A stretch of 64,000 nucleotides of DNA, taken from assembly GCF_002975275.1 (NCBI RefSeq), contig NZ_PCOQ01000001.1, positions 248,001 to 312,000 on the forward strand. The letters are read 5' to 3'. Positions 1-8,140 of the stretch are shown here, piece after piece. Each line of letters begins with the position of its first letter. The stretch's first letter is position 1. Below the pieces are notes generated by a model, which saw nothing but the letters and a program-made list of their open reading frames with translations, did not search any database and was not told the origin of the DNA. Made by a program: the position numbers and the translations under genes. Origin of the DNA: Achromobacter sp. MYb9 (GTDB taxonomy: Bacteria; Pseudomonadota; Gammaproteobacteria; Burkholderiales; Burkholderiaceae_B).

Positions 1-1391
1 CGGAAGCAAACGATGTCCACGACGATGTCGTGACGGAATTGCAGGCGGTAGTCCAGCGCCAGCTTGGTGACGAACACCACGGCTTCGGGGTCGTCGCCGT
101 TGACGTGGAACACCGGGGCTTCGATCATCTTGACGACGTCGGTGCAATACAGCGTCGAACGCGAATCGCGCGGGTCGGACGTCGTGAAGCCGATCTGGTT
201 GTTGATGACGATGTGCAGCGTGCCGCCCGTGCCGTAGCCGCGGGTTTGCGCCAGGTTCAGCGTTTCCATGACCACACCCTGGCCGGCGAAAGCCGCGTCG
301 CCGTGCACCAGCACCGGCAGCACTTGCTTGCCTTCGGCATCGCCGCGGCGTTCCTGGCGAGCGCGCACGCTGCCTTCGACCACGGGGTTGACGATTTCAA
401 GGTGGGACGGGTTGAACGCCAACGACAGGTGGACCGGGCCGCCACGGGTGGACAGGTCGGAAGAGAAGCCGTTGTGGTACTTCACGTCACCGTCGGTCAG
501 GCCTTCGGCGTGCTTGCCTTCGAACTCGGCGAACAGGTCGCCGGGCATCTTGCCCATGATGTTCACGAGCAGGTTCAGGCGGCCGCGGTGGGCCATGCCG
601 ACCACGATTTCCTGAACGCCGTTTTCACCGGCGTGGTTCACCACTTCGTCCATCGAGGCGATGAAGCTTTCGCCGCCTTCCAGCGAGAAACGCTTCTGGC
701 CGACGTACTTGGTGTGCAGGAAGCGCTCAAGCCCTTCGGACTCGGTCAGTTGCTGCAGGATGTGGCGCTTTTCTTCGGCCGAGTAGGCGGGCGCGCCCAG
801 CGTGGTTTCCAGGCGTTCCTGGATCCAGCGCTTCGCGGCGGGGTCGGAGATGTGCGTGAATTCAGCACCGACGCTGCGGCAATACGTGTCGCGCAGCGCC
901 TTCAGGATGTCGCGCAGCGTCATCGTGCTGGCGGTCGTGAAGTAGGTGTTGGTGGCCGAGTAGGTCTGGTCCAGATCGGCTTCGGTCAGGCCGTAGAAGG
1001 CGGGATCGAGTTCCGGGATCGGGGGACGTTCCTGGCGCTTGAGCGGGTCCAGGTCGGCCCAGCGCGAACCCAGCGAGCGGTAGGCGGCAATCAGCGATTG
1101 CACCGAAACCTGCTTGCTGGCGACGCTCAGGTCGGGTTCGGCCGAGCGTTGCACGAAGGCATTGGCCTTGGCGCGCTGGGCAAACGATTCGACGATGGGA
1201 GCGTGGGCCTGGTCGCGAGTGGATTCCTGGCCATCGGTAGCGGGAGCGTGCTGCAACTGGTCGAAATACTCACGCCAATTGTCAGGAACCGAACCGGGGT
1301 TGTCGAGGTAGGCTTCGTAAAGCTCCTCAACATATGGGGCGTTACCCCCAAAGAGATAAGACGTGGATAGAGATTCTATTTCCGAAGACAT
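1..1391 (-). CDS. sucA: 2-oxoglutarate dehydrogenase E1 component, N-terminal 463 codons (runs off left edge)
   Basis: E1 subunit of the 2-oxoglutarate dehydrogenase complex, a thiamine-diphosphate enzyme that decarboxylates 2-oxoglutarate and passes the succinyl group to E2 in the TCA cycle. Reading the minus strand from the ATG at 1391 gives a start of the form MSSEIESLSTSYLFGGN followed by YVEELYEAYLDNPGSVP and NWREYFDQL, the classic SucA N-terminal E2-binding segment. At the window edge the frame reads ALDYRLQFRHDIVVDIVCFR, which matches the conserved region in the first half of SucA. About half of the usual ~930-950 aa is present and no internal stop was met. AAGGTGAAG lies just upstream of the ATG as a ribosome site. 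sucB and lpd would be expected downstream, outside the window. Confidence 0.95.
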   Translation of the reverse strand, partial: MSSEIESLSTSYLFGGNAPYVEELYEAYLDNPGSVPDNWREYFDQLQHAPATDGQESTRDQAHAPIVESFAQRAKANAFVQRSAEPDLSVASKQVSVQSLIAAYRSLGSRWADLDPLKRQERPPIPELDPAFYGLTEADLDQTYSATNTYFTTASTMTLRDILKALRDTYCRSVGAEFTHISDPAAKRWIQERLETTLGAPAYSAEEKRHILQQLTESEGLERFLHTKYVGQKRFSLEGGESFIASMDEVVNHAGENGVQEIVVGMAHRGRLNLLVNIMGKMPGDLFAEFEGKHAEGLTDGDVKYHNGFSSDLSTRGGPVHLSLAFNPSHLEIVNPVVEGSVRARQERRGDAEGKQVLPVLVHGDAAFAGQGVVMETLNLAQTRGYGTGGTLHIVINNQIGFTTSDPRDSRSTLYCTDVVKMIEAPVFHVNGDDPEAVVFVTKLALDYRLQFRHDIVVDIVCF

Positions 1392-1718
1392 ATCGCTTCA
1401 CCTTTACGAGTGCTTCACTCGACACGATGCAGGAAAACCTTCCGCAGCACGGGCTTCCCGTTAAGCGGATCGCAGGGGCAGAAGGCGCGTACAAGCCTTG
1501 ATAGCCGTATGTTTGAAAGTATAACCCTTTGAGTTTATGGGCGTCTTGCTGCATTTGCGTGACGCAAAAGCCCGTGCGGAATACCTGCATGCGGCTTTGG
1601 AATGTCCGTCGAACGCCTGCAATCCAGCCGTCTACGCGCCATCAAATTCCGTCAATCGAAAATGCCGCAGCGCGTCATTTTCAGGCACTCCAAACAAGAG
1701 TGTTGCGCAATAGCCGCG
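1392..1718. promoter_or_regulatory. Intergenic leader of sucA with candidate -10 and a TTTGCG-TGA-CGCAAA dyad
   Basis: This 327-bp gap lies between the end of the Lrp-type gene and the start of sucA, both on the minus strand. On the minus strand TATACT (1518-1523) is a plausible -10 with no good -35, giving a leader of about 125 nt. A 15-bp inverted repeat, TTTGCG-TGA-CGCAAA, sits at 1554-1568, about 30 bp upstream of that -10 where an activator or repressor could bind. I see no convincing protein-coding gene here; the short open frames lack family resemblance. Confidence 0.35.
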
Positions 1719-2189
1719 TCATACCGGCAGCGAGGTCGTGGACAGGATCTCTTTCAACACAAAAAAGGTGCGGATCTGACGGACGCCGGGCAACTTGATG
1801 ATCTCGCCCGCATGCAGCTTGTTGAAGCGTTCCAGATCGCGGATGCGCAGCATCAGAAAGTAGTCGAATTCGCCGGCCACCAGATGGCATTCCAGGCAAC
1901 CGCTGATACCGCGCGCCGCTTCCTCGAAATCGGTGAAGGACTCGGGCGTGGAACGGTCCAGCACCACGCCCACGATGACCAGCGTGGCCATGTCGACCGC
2001 GCCCGGTTCCAGCAGGGCGACCGTCTTCTTGATGACGCCTTCCGCCTTCAGCTTTTCAACCCGTCGCAGGCAGGCGGCCGGGCTAAGGTGGACGCGCGCG
2101 CTCAGGTCCAGGTTCGTGATCTGGGCGTCGTCCTGCAGCACGCGCAGGATGTGGCGGTCGATGCGGTCCAGGCCCGGCGTGGCGGTCAT
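1719..2189 (-). CDS. acdR: Lrp/AsnC-family regulator, probable AcdR
   Basis: A 156-aa transcription factor with an N-terminal winged helix-turn-helix (LDRIDRHILRVLQDDAQITNLDLSARVHLSPAACLRRVEKLKAEG, about residues 7-50) and a C-terminal ligand-sensing RAM domain. The start was set at the ATG at 2189 because AGGGA lies about 8 nt upstream and the Lrp N-terminus begins there; the longer frame upstream codes for unrelated residues. It is divergent from acdS across 191 bp. The same arrangement is known for AcdR, the Lrp-like activator of ACC deaminase in plant-associated pseudomonads and Burkholderiales. The family is certain; the AcdR role is inferred from position. Confidence 0.9.
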   Translation of the reverse strand: MTATPGLDRIDRHILRVLQDDAQITNLDLSARVHLSPAACLRRVEKLKAEGVIKKTVALLEPGAVDMATLVIVGVVLDRSTPESFTDFEEAARGISGCLECHLVAGEFDYFLMLRIRDLERFNKLHAGEIIKLPGVRQIRTFFVLKEILSTTSLPV

Positions 2190-2300
2190 TTGATGTGTCC
2201 CTGAAAATTTAATTTCGTTAATGTTTTTATATTCGAAATATCCAATCCTCAGCAACGCCAATTAATAACTTTAAACACGGAAAACGAATAAATAACGCAA

Positions 2301-2330
2301 TTGACCGCAAATCCCGGCGATTCCTATGAT
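2301..2330 (+). promoter_or_regulatory. Sigma-70 promoter of acdS and AT-rich regulator region
   Basis: TTGACC (2301-2306) and TATGAT (2325-2330) are separated by 18 bp, a near-consensus promoter pointing at acdS, whose ATG lies about 50 bp downstream after CAGGAG. The preceding 2195-2300 is strongly AT-rich for this genome and contains the imperfect dyad ATATTCGAAATAT (2229-2241), the type of DNA Lrp-family proteins bind. Confidence 0.65.
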
Positions 2331-2380
2331 TTCCTATCCGCGCCACCCGGCCGGCCCGGACCTTTCCTTCAGGAGCCCGC

Positions 2381-3397
2381 ATGGATCTGCAACGATTCCC
2401 CCGCCATCGCCTGACTTTCGGCGACACCCCCATCGAAAAGCTCGACCGCCTGTCCGCGCACCTTGGCGGCAAGGTCGAGATCTACGCCAAACGCGAAGAC
2501 TGCAATAGCGGCCTGGCCTTCGGCGGCAACAAGCTGCGCAAACTGGAATACCTGATTCCGCAGGCGCTCGAGCAAGGCTGCGACACGCTGGTGACGATCG
2601 GCGGCATCCAGTCGAACCACACTCGCATGGTGGCCGCCGTCGCCGCCAAGCTGGGCCTGGCCTGCGTGCTGGTCCAGGAGAACTGGGTGGACTATTCCGA
2701 CGCGGTCTATGACCGGGTCGGCAACATCATGATGAGCCGCCTGATGGGCGCCGACGTGCGGCTGGTGGACCAGGGCTTCGACATCGGTTTCCGGCGCAGC
2801 TGGGAAGAGGCGCTGGAAGACGTGAAGAAACGCGGCGGCAAGCCTTATGCCATTCCCGCCGGCGCGTCCGACCACGAACTGGGCGGGCTGGGCTACGTGG
2901 GGTTCGCCGAAGAGGTGCGCCGGCAGGAGGCCGACCTGGGATTCAAGTTCGACTACATCGTCGTGTGCGCCGTCACCGGCAGCACCCAGGCGGGAATGGT
3001 GGTGGGCTTTGCCGCCGACGGACGCGCCGACCGCGTCATCGGCATCGATGCGTCGGCCACGCCGGAACAGACGCGTGCGCAAATTCTTCGGATCGCGCGG
3101 CGCACGGCGGATCTGGTGGGGCTTGAGACCGGCATCGCCGACAGCGACGTGGTGCTGGACACGCGCTACGCGTATCCGGCCTACGGCCTGCCGTCGGCAG
3201 AAACCAACGACGCCATCCGCACCTGCGCGCGTCTGGAAGGCATGATGACCGACCCGGTCTACGAAGGAAAATCCATGCAGGGCATGATGGACCTGATCCG
3301 CCGCGGCGACATCCCTGCCAGCTCGAAAGTCCTGTATGCGCACCTGGGAGGGGTGCCGGCGATCAACGCCTACAGCTTTCTGTACCGCAACGGCTAA
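2381..3397 (+). CDS. acdS: 1-aminocyclopropane-1-carboxylate (ACC) deaminase
   Basis: PLP enzyme of the fold-II family that opens ACC, the plant ethylene precursor, to 2-oxobutyrate and ammonia in the cytoplasm. The protein is 338 aa, exactly the usual AcdS length. Lys51 in [10 protein letters not shown] is the PLP lysine, Ser78 is in GGIQSNHTR, and Tyr294 is present. The two residues that separate true ACC deaminases from D-cysteine desulfhydrases, Glu295 and Leu322, are both present (PVYEGKSM and AHLGGVP). CAGGAG precedes the ATG. It is divergent from the Lrp-type regulator and convergent with puuD. Enzyme identity is well supported by these diagnostic positions; whether ethylene modulation is its biological role depends on the host lifestyle. 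Confidence 0.95.
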   Translation: MDLQRFPRHRLTFGDTPIEKLDRLSAHLGGKVEIYAKREDCNSGLAFGGNKLRKLEYLIPQALEQGCDTLVTIGGIQSNHTRMVAAVAAKLGLACVLVQENWVDYSDAVYDRVGNIMMSRLMGADVRLVDQGFDIGFRRSWEEALEDVKKRGGKPYAIPAGASDHELGGLGYVGFAEEVRRQEADLGFKFDYIVVCAVTGSTQAGMVVGFAADGRADRVIGIDASATPEQTRAQILRIARRTADLVGLETGIADSDVVLDTRYAYPAYGLPSAETNDAIRTCARLEGMMTDPVYEGKSMQGMMDLIRRGDIPASSKVLYAHLGGVPAINAYSFLYRNG

Positions 3398-3481
3398 CGA
3401 AGGCTTCGGCGCGGCCGGGTTCGGATCGATGGGATGGCCGGCCGGCGACCTGCGCTGAACCGGCCGCCGCCCTGCTTCGGC

Positions 3482-4687
3482 CTACTTCGTCTTGGCGCCC
3501 GCCTGGAACCAGGCGCCGATCAACGCGCGCTCATCGTCGGTCATGCCGGTGGAATTGGCCATCGGCATGATCTTCGCGACCACCACCTGCTGGTAGACGG
3601 CTTGGGCGTGCGTCGCGATCTGCTCGGCCGAATCCAGCCGCACGTTCTTCATCTGCACTTGCGCGCCGTGGCACAGCAGGCAACGCTGGTCGAACACCTG
3701 GCGCACCTGCACGAACCCCACCTCTTTGGACACGGCGGCCACGGCCGGCGCCGCCACCGGCGCGGGCCGCATCCAGATGATGGTCAGGCCCAGCACCGCC
3801 ACGCCCAGCAGCGCGTACGGCAACGGATTGCGCGCATTGCCCAGCTTGAAGCGGTGACGCACCACGAAGAACTGCCGAATGGCCGCGCCGCCCAGCATGA
3901 TCAACAGCAGCACGATCCAGTTGTACGGATGCGTGTAGGTGAAGCTGTAGTGGTTGCTCATCATGGCGAACAGCACCGGCAGCGTGAAGTACGTGTTGTG
4001 CACGCTGCGCTGCTTGCCGCGCTGGCCGTTGACCGGATCCACCGGCTTGCCGGCCCGCATCGCCGCCACGTTCTTGCGCTGCCCTGGAATGATCCAGAAA
4101 AACACGTTGCCGCTCATGGTGGTGGCCATCATGGCGCCCACCAGCAGGAAGGCCGCGCGCCCCGCGAACCAGTGGCAGGCCAGCCACGAGGCCAGCGCGA
4201 TGAACACCGCCAACAGCACGCCGACGACGGTGTCGCCATGCTTGCCGCGGCCGAACCAGCGGCAGATGCCGTCATAGACGAGCCAGAACACCACGAAGAA
4301 CGCCAGCGCCACCGCCACCGCGGTGCCGGGCTGCCAGTCCATCTTCGTACGGTCGATCAGATAGGTGCTGGCATTCCACAGGTAAGACACGGTGAACAAC
4401 GCAAAACCGGTCAGCCAGGTGCTGTAGCTTTCCCAGAACGACCAATGCAGGTGGTCGGGCAGCGTCTTGGGCTGCACCGCGTACTTCTGCATGTTGTAGA
4501 AGCCGCCGCCGTGCACCGCCCATTGCTCGCCGCCCACGCCTTTAGCGACCGACTCCGCGTCGCGGGGCTTCTCCAGGCTGTTGTCCAGCATCACAAAGTA
4601 GAACGACGTGCCGATCCACGCGATGCCGGTGATGATATGGGCCCAGCGCAGCAGCAGATTGACCCAATCCAGGTAATAGCTTTCCAT
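3482..4687 (-). CDS. puuD: Membrane urate hydroxylase (urate oxidase) with C-terminal cytochrome c domain
   Basis: PuuD oxidises uric acid to 5-hydroxyisourate and passes electrons to the respiratory chain rather than to oxygen directly. The 401-aa protein starts MESYYLDWVNLLLRW at the ATG at 4687, with GGGAG 6-7 nt upstream; a longer frame upstream lacks a ribosome site. There are about eight hydrophobic membrane segments, then a C-terminal periplasmic class I cytochrome c with the heme motif CLLCH at residues 336-340 and a likely axial Met in KIMPMAN. It sits upstream of uraH-side genes in a urate cluster and carries a shared operator about 130 bp upstream of its start. Confidence 0.92.
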   Translation of the reverse strand: MESYYLDWVNLLLRWAHIITGIAWIGTSFYFVMLDNSLEKPRDAESVAKGVGGEQWAVHGGGFYNMQKYAVQPKTLPDHLHWSFWESYSTWLTGFALFTVSYLWNASTYLIDRTKMDWQPGTAVAVALAFFVVFWLVYDGICRWFGRGKHGDTVVGVLLAVFIALASWLACHWFAGRAAFLLVGAMMATTMSGNVFFWIIPGQRKNVAAMRAGKPVDPVNGQRGKQRSVHNTYFTLPVLFAMMSNHYSFTYTHPYNWIVLLLIMLGGAAIRQFFVVRHRFKLGNARNPLPYALLGVAVLGLTIIWMRPAPVAAPAVAAVSKEVGFVQVRQVFDQRCLLCHGAQVQMKNVRLDSAEQIATHAQAVYQQVVVAKIMPMANSTGMTDDERALIGAWFQAGAKTK

Positions 4688-4818
4688 GCACGCTCCCGCA
4701 GTGGACGGGCCTGTCATAGGCTCCGCCGCACTGCCTACCACCGCGGGCGCTGTAAGCAGAAGTTGGATCGCGCACAAGGCCGGCAGGCCCCGCACCGCTG
4801 CGATCAAGTGCTAAAAAT

Positions 4819-4837
4819 TGTATGCATGTTTTGTCCA
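4819..4837. promoter_or_regulatory. Shared purine-cluster operator, copy 1 (upstream of puuD)
   Basis: TGTATGCATGTTTTGTCCA. On the other strand it reads TGGAC-N6-TGCATACA, which matches the two better copies at 5312 and 9497 with one mismatch in each half and identical 6-bp spacing. Seen as TGTA-N11-TCCA it also resembles a T-N11-A dyad. It lies about 130 bp upstream of the puuD start on the minus strand. Confidence 0.6.
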
Positions 4838-4905
4838 CAAGGCTATCAGTGGCGGCCGCGCGCGGCATCAGGAATACCCTGATGCCCGACACCCCAGACC
4901 AAGCG

Positions 4906-5256
4906 TCAGGATCCGCGGTAGGTCGAGTAGCTCCAGGGGCTGACGAGCAGCGGCACGTGGTAATGCTCGTCTGGGTGCGCCACGCCGAAATCCAGGCTGA
5001 CCTGATTCAGGAAATTGGGTTCGGGCAGGGCCACGCCCCGCGCCTTGAAGTACCCCGCCACGTCGAACACCAGCCGATACGTGCCCGTGCGCAGGTCCTG
5101 GTCGGTGAACAGTGGTTTGGCGCTGCGGCCGTCGGCGTTGAGCGTGAATTGGTTCAGCAACGTGGCGCCGCCATCGCCGGTGGCATAAAGCGCAACGTCC
5201 ATGCCCGCCGCGGGGCAGCCGTGCATGGTATCCAGTACGTGCGTGGTCAGGCCCAA
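4906..5256 (-). CDS. uraH: 5-hydroxyisourate hydrolase (transthyretin-like)
   Basis: Hydrolyses 5-hydroxyisourate, the PuuD product, to OHCU, which UraD then decarboxylates to S-allantoin. The 116-aa length matches the family. The N-terminal LTTHVLDTMHGCPAAGM strand and the C-terminal YHVPLLVSPWSYSTYRGS signature (ending in the diagnostic YRGS) are both intact. It is divergent from puuE across 145 bp that carry the shared operator, and lies 218 bp upstream of puuD on the same strand, so it may be transcribed separately from puuD. Confidence 0.95.
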   Translation of the reverse strand: MGLTTHVLDTMHGCPAAGMDVALYATGDGGATLLNQFTLNADGRSAKPLFTDQDLRTGTYRLVFDVAGYFKARGVALPEPNFLNQVSLDFGVAHPDEHYHVPLLVSPWSYSTYRGS

Positions 5257-5311
5257 TCGTCTCTCCTCATGCCCGCAGGTGGCCGGGCGCTATCATGGTT
5301 ATCCTTAATGA

Positions 5312-5330
5312 TGTACATAAATTGTATACA
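5312..5330. promoter_or_regulatory. Shared purine-cluster operator, copy 2 (uraH/puuE divergent region)
   Basis: TGTACATAAATTGTATACA: a TGTAC half, 6 bp, then the perfect palindrome TGTATACA (5323-5330). It lies in the 145-bp region between the divergent uraH and puuE genes, so one bound regulator could control both. The full element is a TGTA-N11-TACA dyad. Confidence 0.7.
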
Positions 5331-5401
5331 GCTTATTGCTTTCCAGCTATCGTTTAGCCCATCATGAAACCGTCCGCCAACCCGTGCCCGCCCGCCCATT
5401 C

Positions 5402-6346
5402 ATGAACACCTACGACTCCACGCTTCCGTACCCCCGCGACCTGATCGGCTACGGCCGCAATCCGCCCCACGCGCAATGGCCGGACCGCGCCCGCATCGCC
5501 GTGCAATTCGTGCTGAATTACGAAGAAGGCGGTGAAAACTCCGTGCTGCACGGCGACGCGGGATCCGAACAGTTCCTGTCCGAGATGTTCAATCCGGCCA
5601 GCTACCCGGATCGCCATCTCAGCATGGAAGGCATTTATGAGTACGGCTCGCGCGTGGGCGTCTGGCGCATTCTGCGCGAATTCGAAAAGCGGCAGTTGCC
5701 GCTGACCGTGTTCGGCGTGGGCATGGCCTTGCAGCGCCATCCCGACCTGACGGCGGCGCTGACCGAACTGGGCCACGAGATTGCCTGCCACGGCTGGCGC
5801 TGGGTGCACTACCAGAACGTGGACGAAGCGACCGAACGCGAACACATGCGTCTGGGCATGGACGCCATCACGCAGCTGACCGGCACGCGGCCGCTGGGTT
5901 GGTACACCGGCCGCGACAGCCCCCGCACGCGCCGGCTGGTGGCGGACTACGGCGGCTTTGAATACGACAGCGACTACTACGGCGACGACCTGCCGTTCTG
6001 GATGCAGGTGCAGAAAAGCGACGGCTCAGTCGTGCCGCAACTGATCGTGCCCTATACGCTGGATTGCAACGACATGCGCTTCGCCCTGCCCCAGGGCTAT
6101 TCGCACGCCGACCCGTTCTTCCAGTACCTGAAAGACAGTTTCGACGTGCTCTACGCCGAAGGCGACGGCGCGCCCAAGATGCTCAGCATCGGCATGCATT
6201 GCCGGCTGCTGGGCCGCCCCGGGCGCATCACGGCGCTGCAACGCTTCCTGGACCACATCGCCAGCCACGACCGCGTCTGGGTGTGCCGTCGGCTGGATAT
6301 CGCCCGGCACTGGAAAGCCACCCACCCCTATCTTCCCAACCGGTAA
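5402..6346 (+). CDS. puuE: Allantoinase PuuE (polysaccharide-deacetylase fold)
   Basis: Opens S-allantoin to allantoate using a cofactor-independent deacetylase-like (NodB) fold, not the classical metallo-allantoinase. The 314-aa protein starts MNTYDSTLPYPRDLIGYGRNPPHAQWP, typical of PuuE, and carries VQFVLNYEEGGENSVLHGD and IACHGWRWVHYQNV. The start at 5402 was chosen by family alignment; an in-frame ATG at 5336 would add 22 unlikely residues, and neither start has a strong ribosome site. The uraD-allC fusion begins 11 bp after its stop, so the two are almost certainly co-transcribed. Confidence 0.92.
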   Translation: MNTYDSTLPYPRDLIGYGRNPPHAQWPDRARIAVQFVLNYEEGGENSVLHGDAGSEQFLSEMFNPASYPDRHLSMEGIYEYGSRVGVWRILREFEKRQLPLTVFGVGMALQRHPDLTAALTELGHEIACHGWRWVHYQNVDEATEREHMRLGMDAITQLTGTRPLGWYTGRDSPRTRRLVADYGGFEYDSDYYGDDLPFWMQVQKSDGSVVPQLIVPYTLDCNDMRFALPQGYSHADPFFQYLKDSFDVLYAEGDGAPKMLSIGMHCRLLGRPGRITALQRFLDHIASHDRVWVCRRLDIARHWKATHPYLPNR

Positions 6347-6357
6347 GCGCGACAACC

Positions 6358-8136
6358 ATGGCCTACACCCTGGAACAACTCAATGCCGCCACGCCCGACG
6401 AGGCCGTGGCCATGCTCGACGGCTTGTACGAGCACTCGCCCTGGATCGCCCGGCAAGCGCTGGCCGCGCGCCCGTTCCGGTCGCTGGCGAATTTGCAGGA
6501 CCAGATGCGGCGCGTGCTGGATGCGGCCGATATCGAAGCCCGGCTGGCGCTGATCCGCGCCCACCCGGAACTGGCCGGCCGCGCCATGCAGCAGAACGGC
6601 CTGACCGCCGAATCCACGAACGAGCAAGACCAGGCAGGCCTCACGCATTGCTCGCCCGAAGAACTGGCGCGCCTGCAGCAACTGAACACCGATTACGGCG
6701 CCCGCTTCGGCTTCCCCTTCATCCTGGCCGTGCGCGGCGCGCGCGGCACGGGATTGAACCGCCAGCAGATCATCGATGAATTCGCGCGGCGGCTGGACAA
6801 CCCGCCGGACGTCGAACTCCAGGAGGCCGTGCGCAACATCCACCGCATCGCCGAAATCCGCCTGGCCGACAAGTTCGGCGCCGACCTGGCGCTGGGCGAT
6901 GACATCTGGGACTGGCAGGAACGCCTCAGCATCCACAGCGACCCCGGCTATGCCGAAAAGGGACAGCTGACCGTCACCTATCTGACCGAGGCCCACCGGG
7001 CCTGCGCGCAACGCATCTCGCACTGGATGCGCGACTGCGGCTTCGACGAGGTCGAGATCGACGCGGTGGGCAACGTGGTCGGCCGCTACCGCGCCGACCG
7101 TGCCGATGCACCCACGCTGATGACGGGCAGCCACTACGATACGGTGCGCAACGGCGGCAAGTACGACGGCCGCCTGGGCATCTTCGTGCCGATGGCCTGC
7201 GTGCGCGAACTGCATCGCCAGGGCCGGCGCCTGCCCTATCACGTGGAAGTGATCGGCTTCGCCGAAGAAGAAGGCCAGCGTTACCGCGCCACGTTCCTCG
7301 GGTCCGGCGCGCTGATCGGCGACTTCAAGCCCGAATGGCTGGACCAGAAAGACGCCCAGGGCGTCACGATGCGCGACGCCATGCTGCACGCCGGGCTGTG
7401 CATCGACGACATCCCCAAGCTGCGCCGCGATCCCGCCCGCTATCTGGGCTTTGTGGAAGTGCATATCGAACAAGGCCCCGTGCTGTTCGAAATGGGCCTG
7501 CCGCTGGGCATCGTCACGTCGATCAACGGCAGCGTGCGATACCAGGCCCAGATTTTCGGCATGGCGTGCCACGCCGGCACCACGCCGATGAACCGGCGCC
7601 GCGACGCCGCCACCGCCACGGCGGAACTGGCCCTGTACCTGGAGCAGCGCGCGGCGCGCGACGGCGATTCGGTCGGCACGATCGGCATGCTGGAAGTGCC
7701 CAGCGGGTCCATCAACGTGGTGCCCGGCGAATGCCGCTTCAGCCTGGACTTGCGCGCCCCCAGCGACCCGCAGCGCGACGCGCTGGTGAACGACGTGCTG
7801 GCCGAACTGGCCGCCATCTGCCAGCGGCGCGGCCTGCGTTACGCCCTTGAGGAAACCATGCGCGCCGCCGCCGCGCCCAGCGATCCCGCCTGGCAGCAAC
7901 GCTGGGAACGCGCCGTCGATACCCTGGGCGTGCCCGTGCACCGCATGCCCAGCGGCGCCGGCCACGACGCCATGAAGCTGCACGAGGTCATGCCCCAGGC
8001 CATGCTGTTCGTGCGCGGCCAGAACTACGGCATCAGCCACAACCCCCGCGAATCCACCACCAGCAACGACATCCAGCTTGCGGCGCTTGCCATGCAGCGC
8101 CTGCTGGACGACCTTGCCAACGACATCACCCGCTGA
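6358..8136 (+). CDS. Bifunctional OHCU decarboxylase / allantoate amidohydrolase fusion
   Basis: One 592-aa polypeptide joins two steps of urate breakdown. Residues 1-~172 are a UraD domain that decarboxylates OHCU to S-allantoin: the catalytic-histidine motif AHPELAG places His69, and TDYGARFGFPFILAVRG is present. Residues ~175-592 are an M20/M28-type allantoate amidohydrolase (AllC): metal-site motifs GSHYDTVRNGGKYDG, GFAEEEGQRY and VEVHIEQGPVL, plus GAGHDAM and SHNPRESTTSNDI near the end. The start at 6358 follows the puuE stop by 11 bp. The fused enzymes are not consecutive: PuuE acts between them. The next gene starts 4 bp after its stop. Confidence 0.92.
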   Translation: MAYTLEQLNAATPDEAVAMLDGLYEHSPWIARQALAARPFRSLANLQDQMRRVLDAADIEARLALIRAHPELAGRAMQQNGLTAESTNEQDQAGLTHCSPEELARLQQLNTDYGARFGFPFILAVRGARGTGLNRQQIIDEFARRLDNPPDVELQEAVRNIHRIAEIRLADKFGADLALGDDIWDWQERLSIHSDPGYAEKGQLTVTYLTEAHRACAQRISHWMRDCGFDEVEIDAVGNVVGRYRADRADAPTLMTGSHYDTVRNGGKYDGRLGIFVPMACVRELHRQGRRLPYHVEVIGFAEEEGQRYRATFLGSGALIGDFKPEWLDQKDAQGVTMRDAMLHAGLCIDDIPKLRRDPARYLGFVEVHIEQGPVLFEMGLPLGIVTSINGSVRYQAQIFGMACHAGTTPMNRRRDAATATAELALYLEQRAARDGDSVGTIGMLEVPSGSINVVPGECRFSLDLRAPSDPQRDALVNDVLAELAAICQRRGLRYALEETMRAAAAPSDPAWQQRWERAVDTLGVPVHRMPSGAGHDAMKLHEVMPQAMLFVRGQNYGISHNPRESTTSNDIQLAALAMQRLLDDLANDITR

Positions 8137-8140
8137 CACC

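Noticed and set aside
30..1370. 446-codon plus-strand open frame
   Set aside because: It lies wholly antisense to sucA, which is clearly coding on the minus strand; high GC keeps opposite frames open.
1342..1590. 82-codon minus-strand open frame upstream of sucA
   Set aside because: It overlaps the sucA start in another frame, has no ribosome site and no family resemblance.
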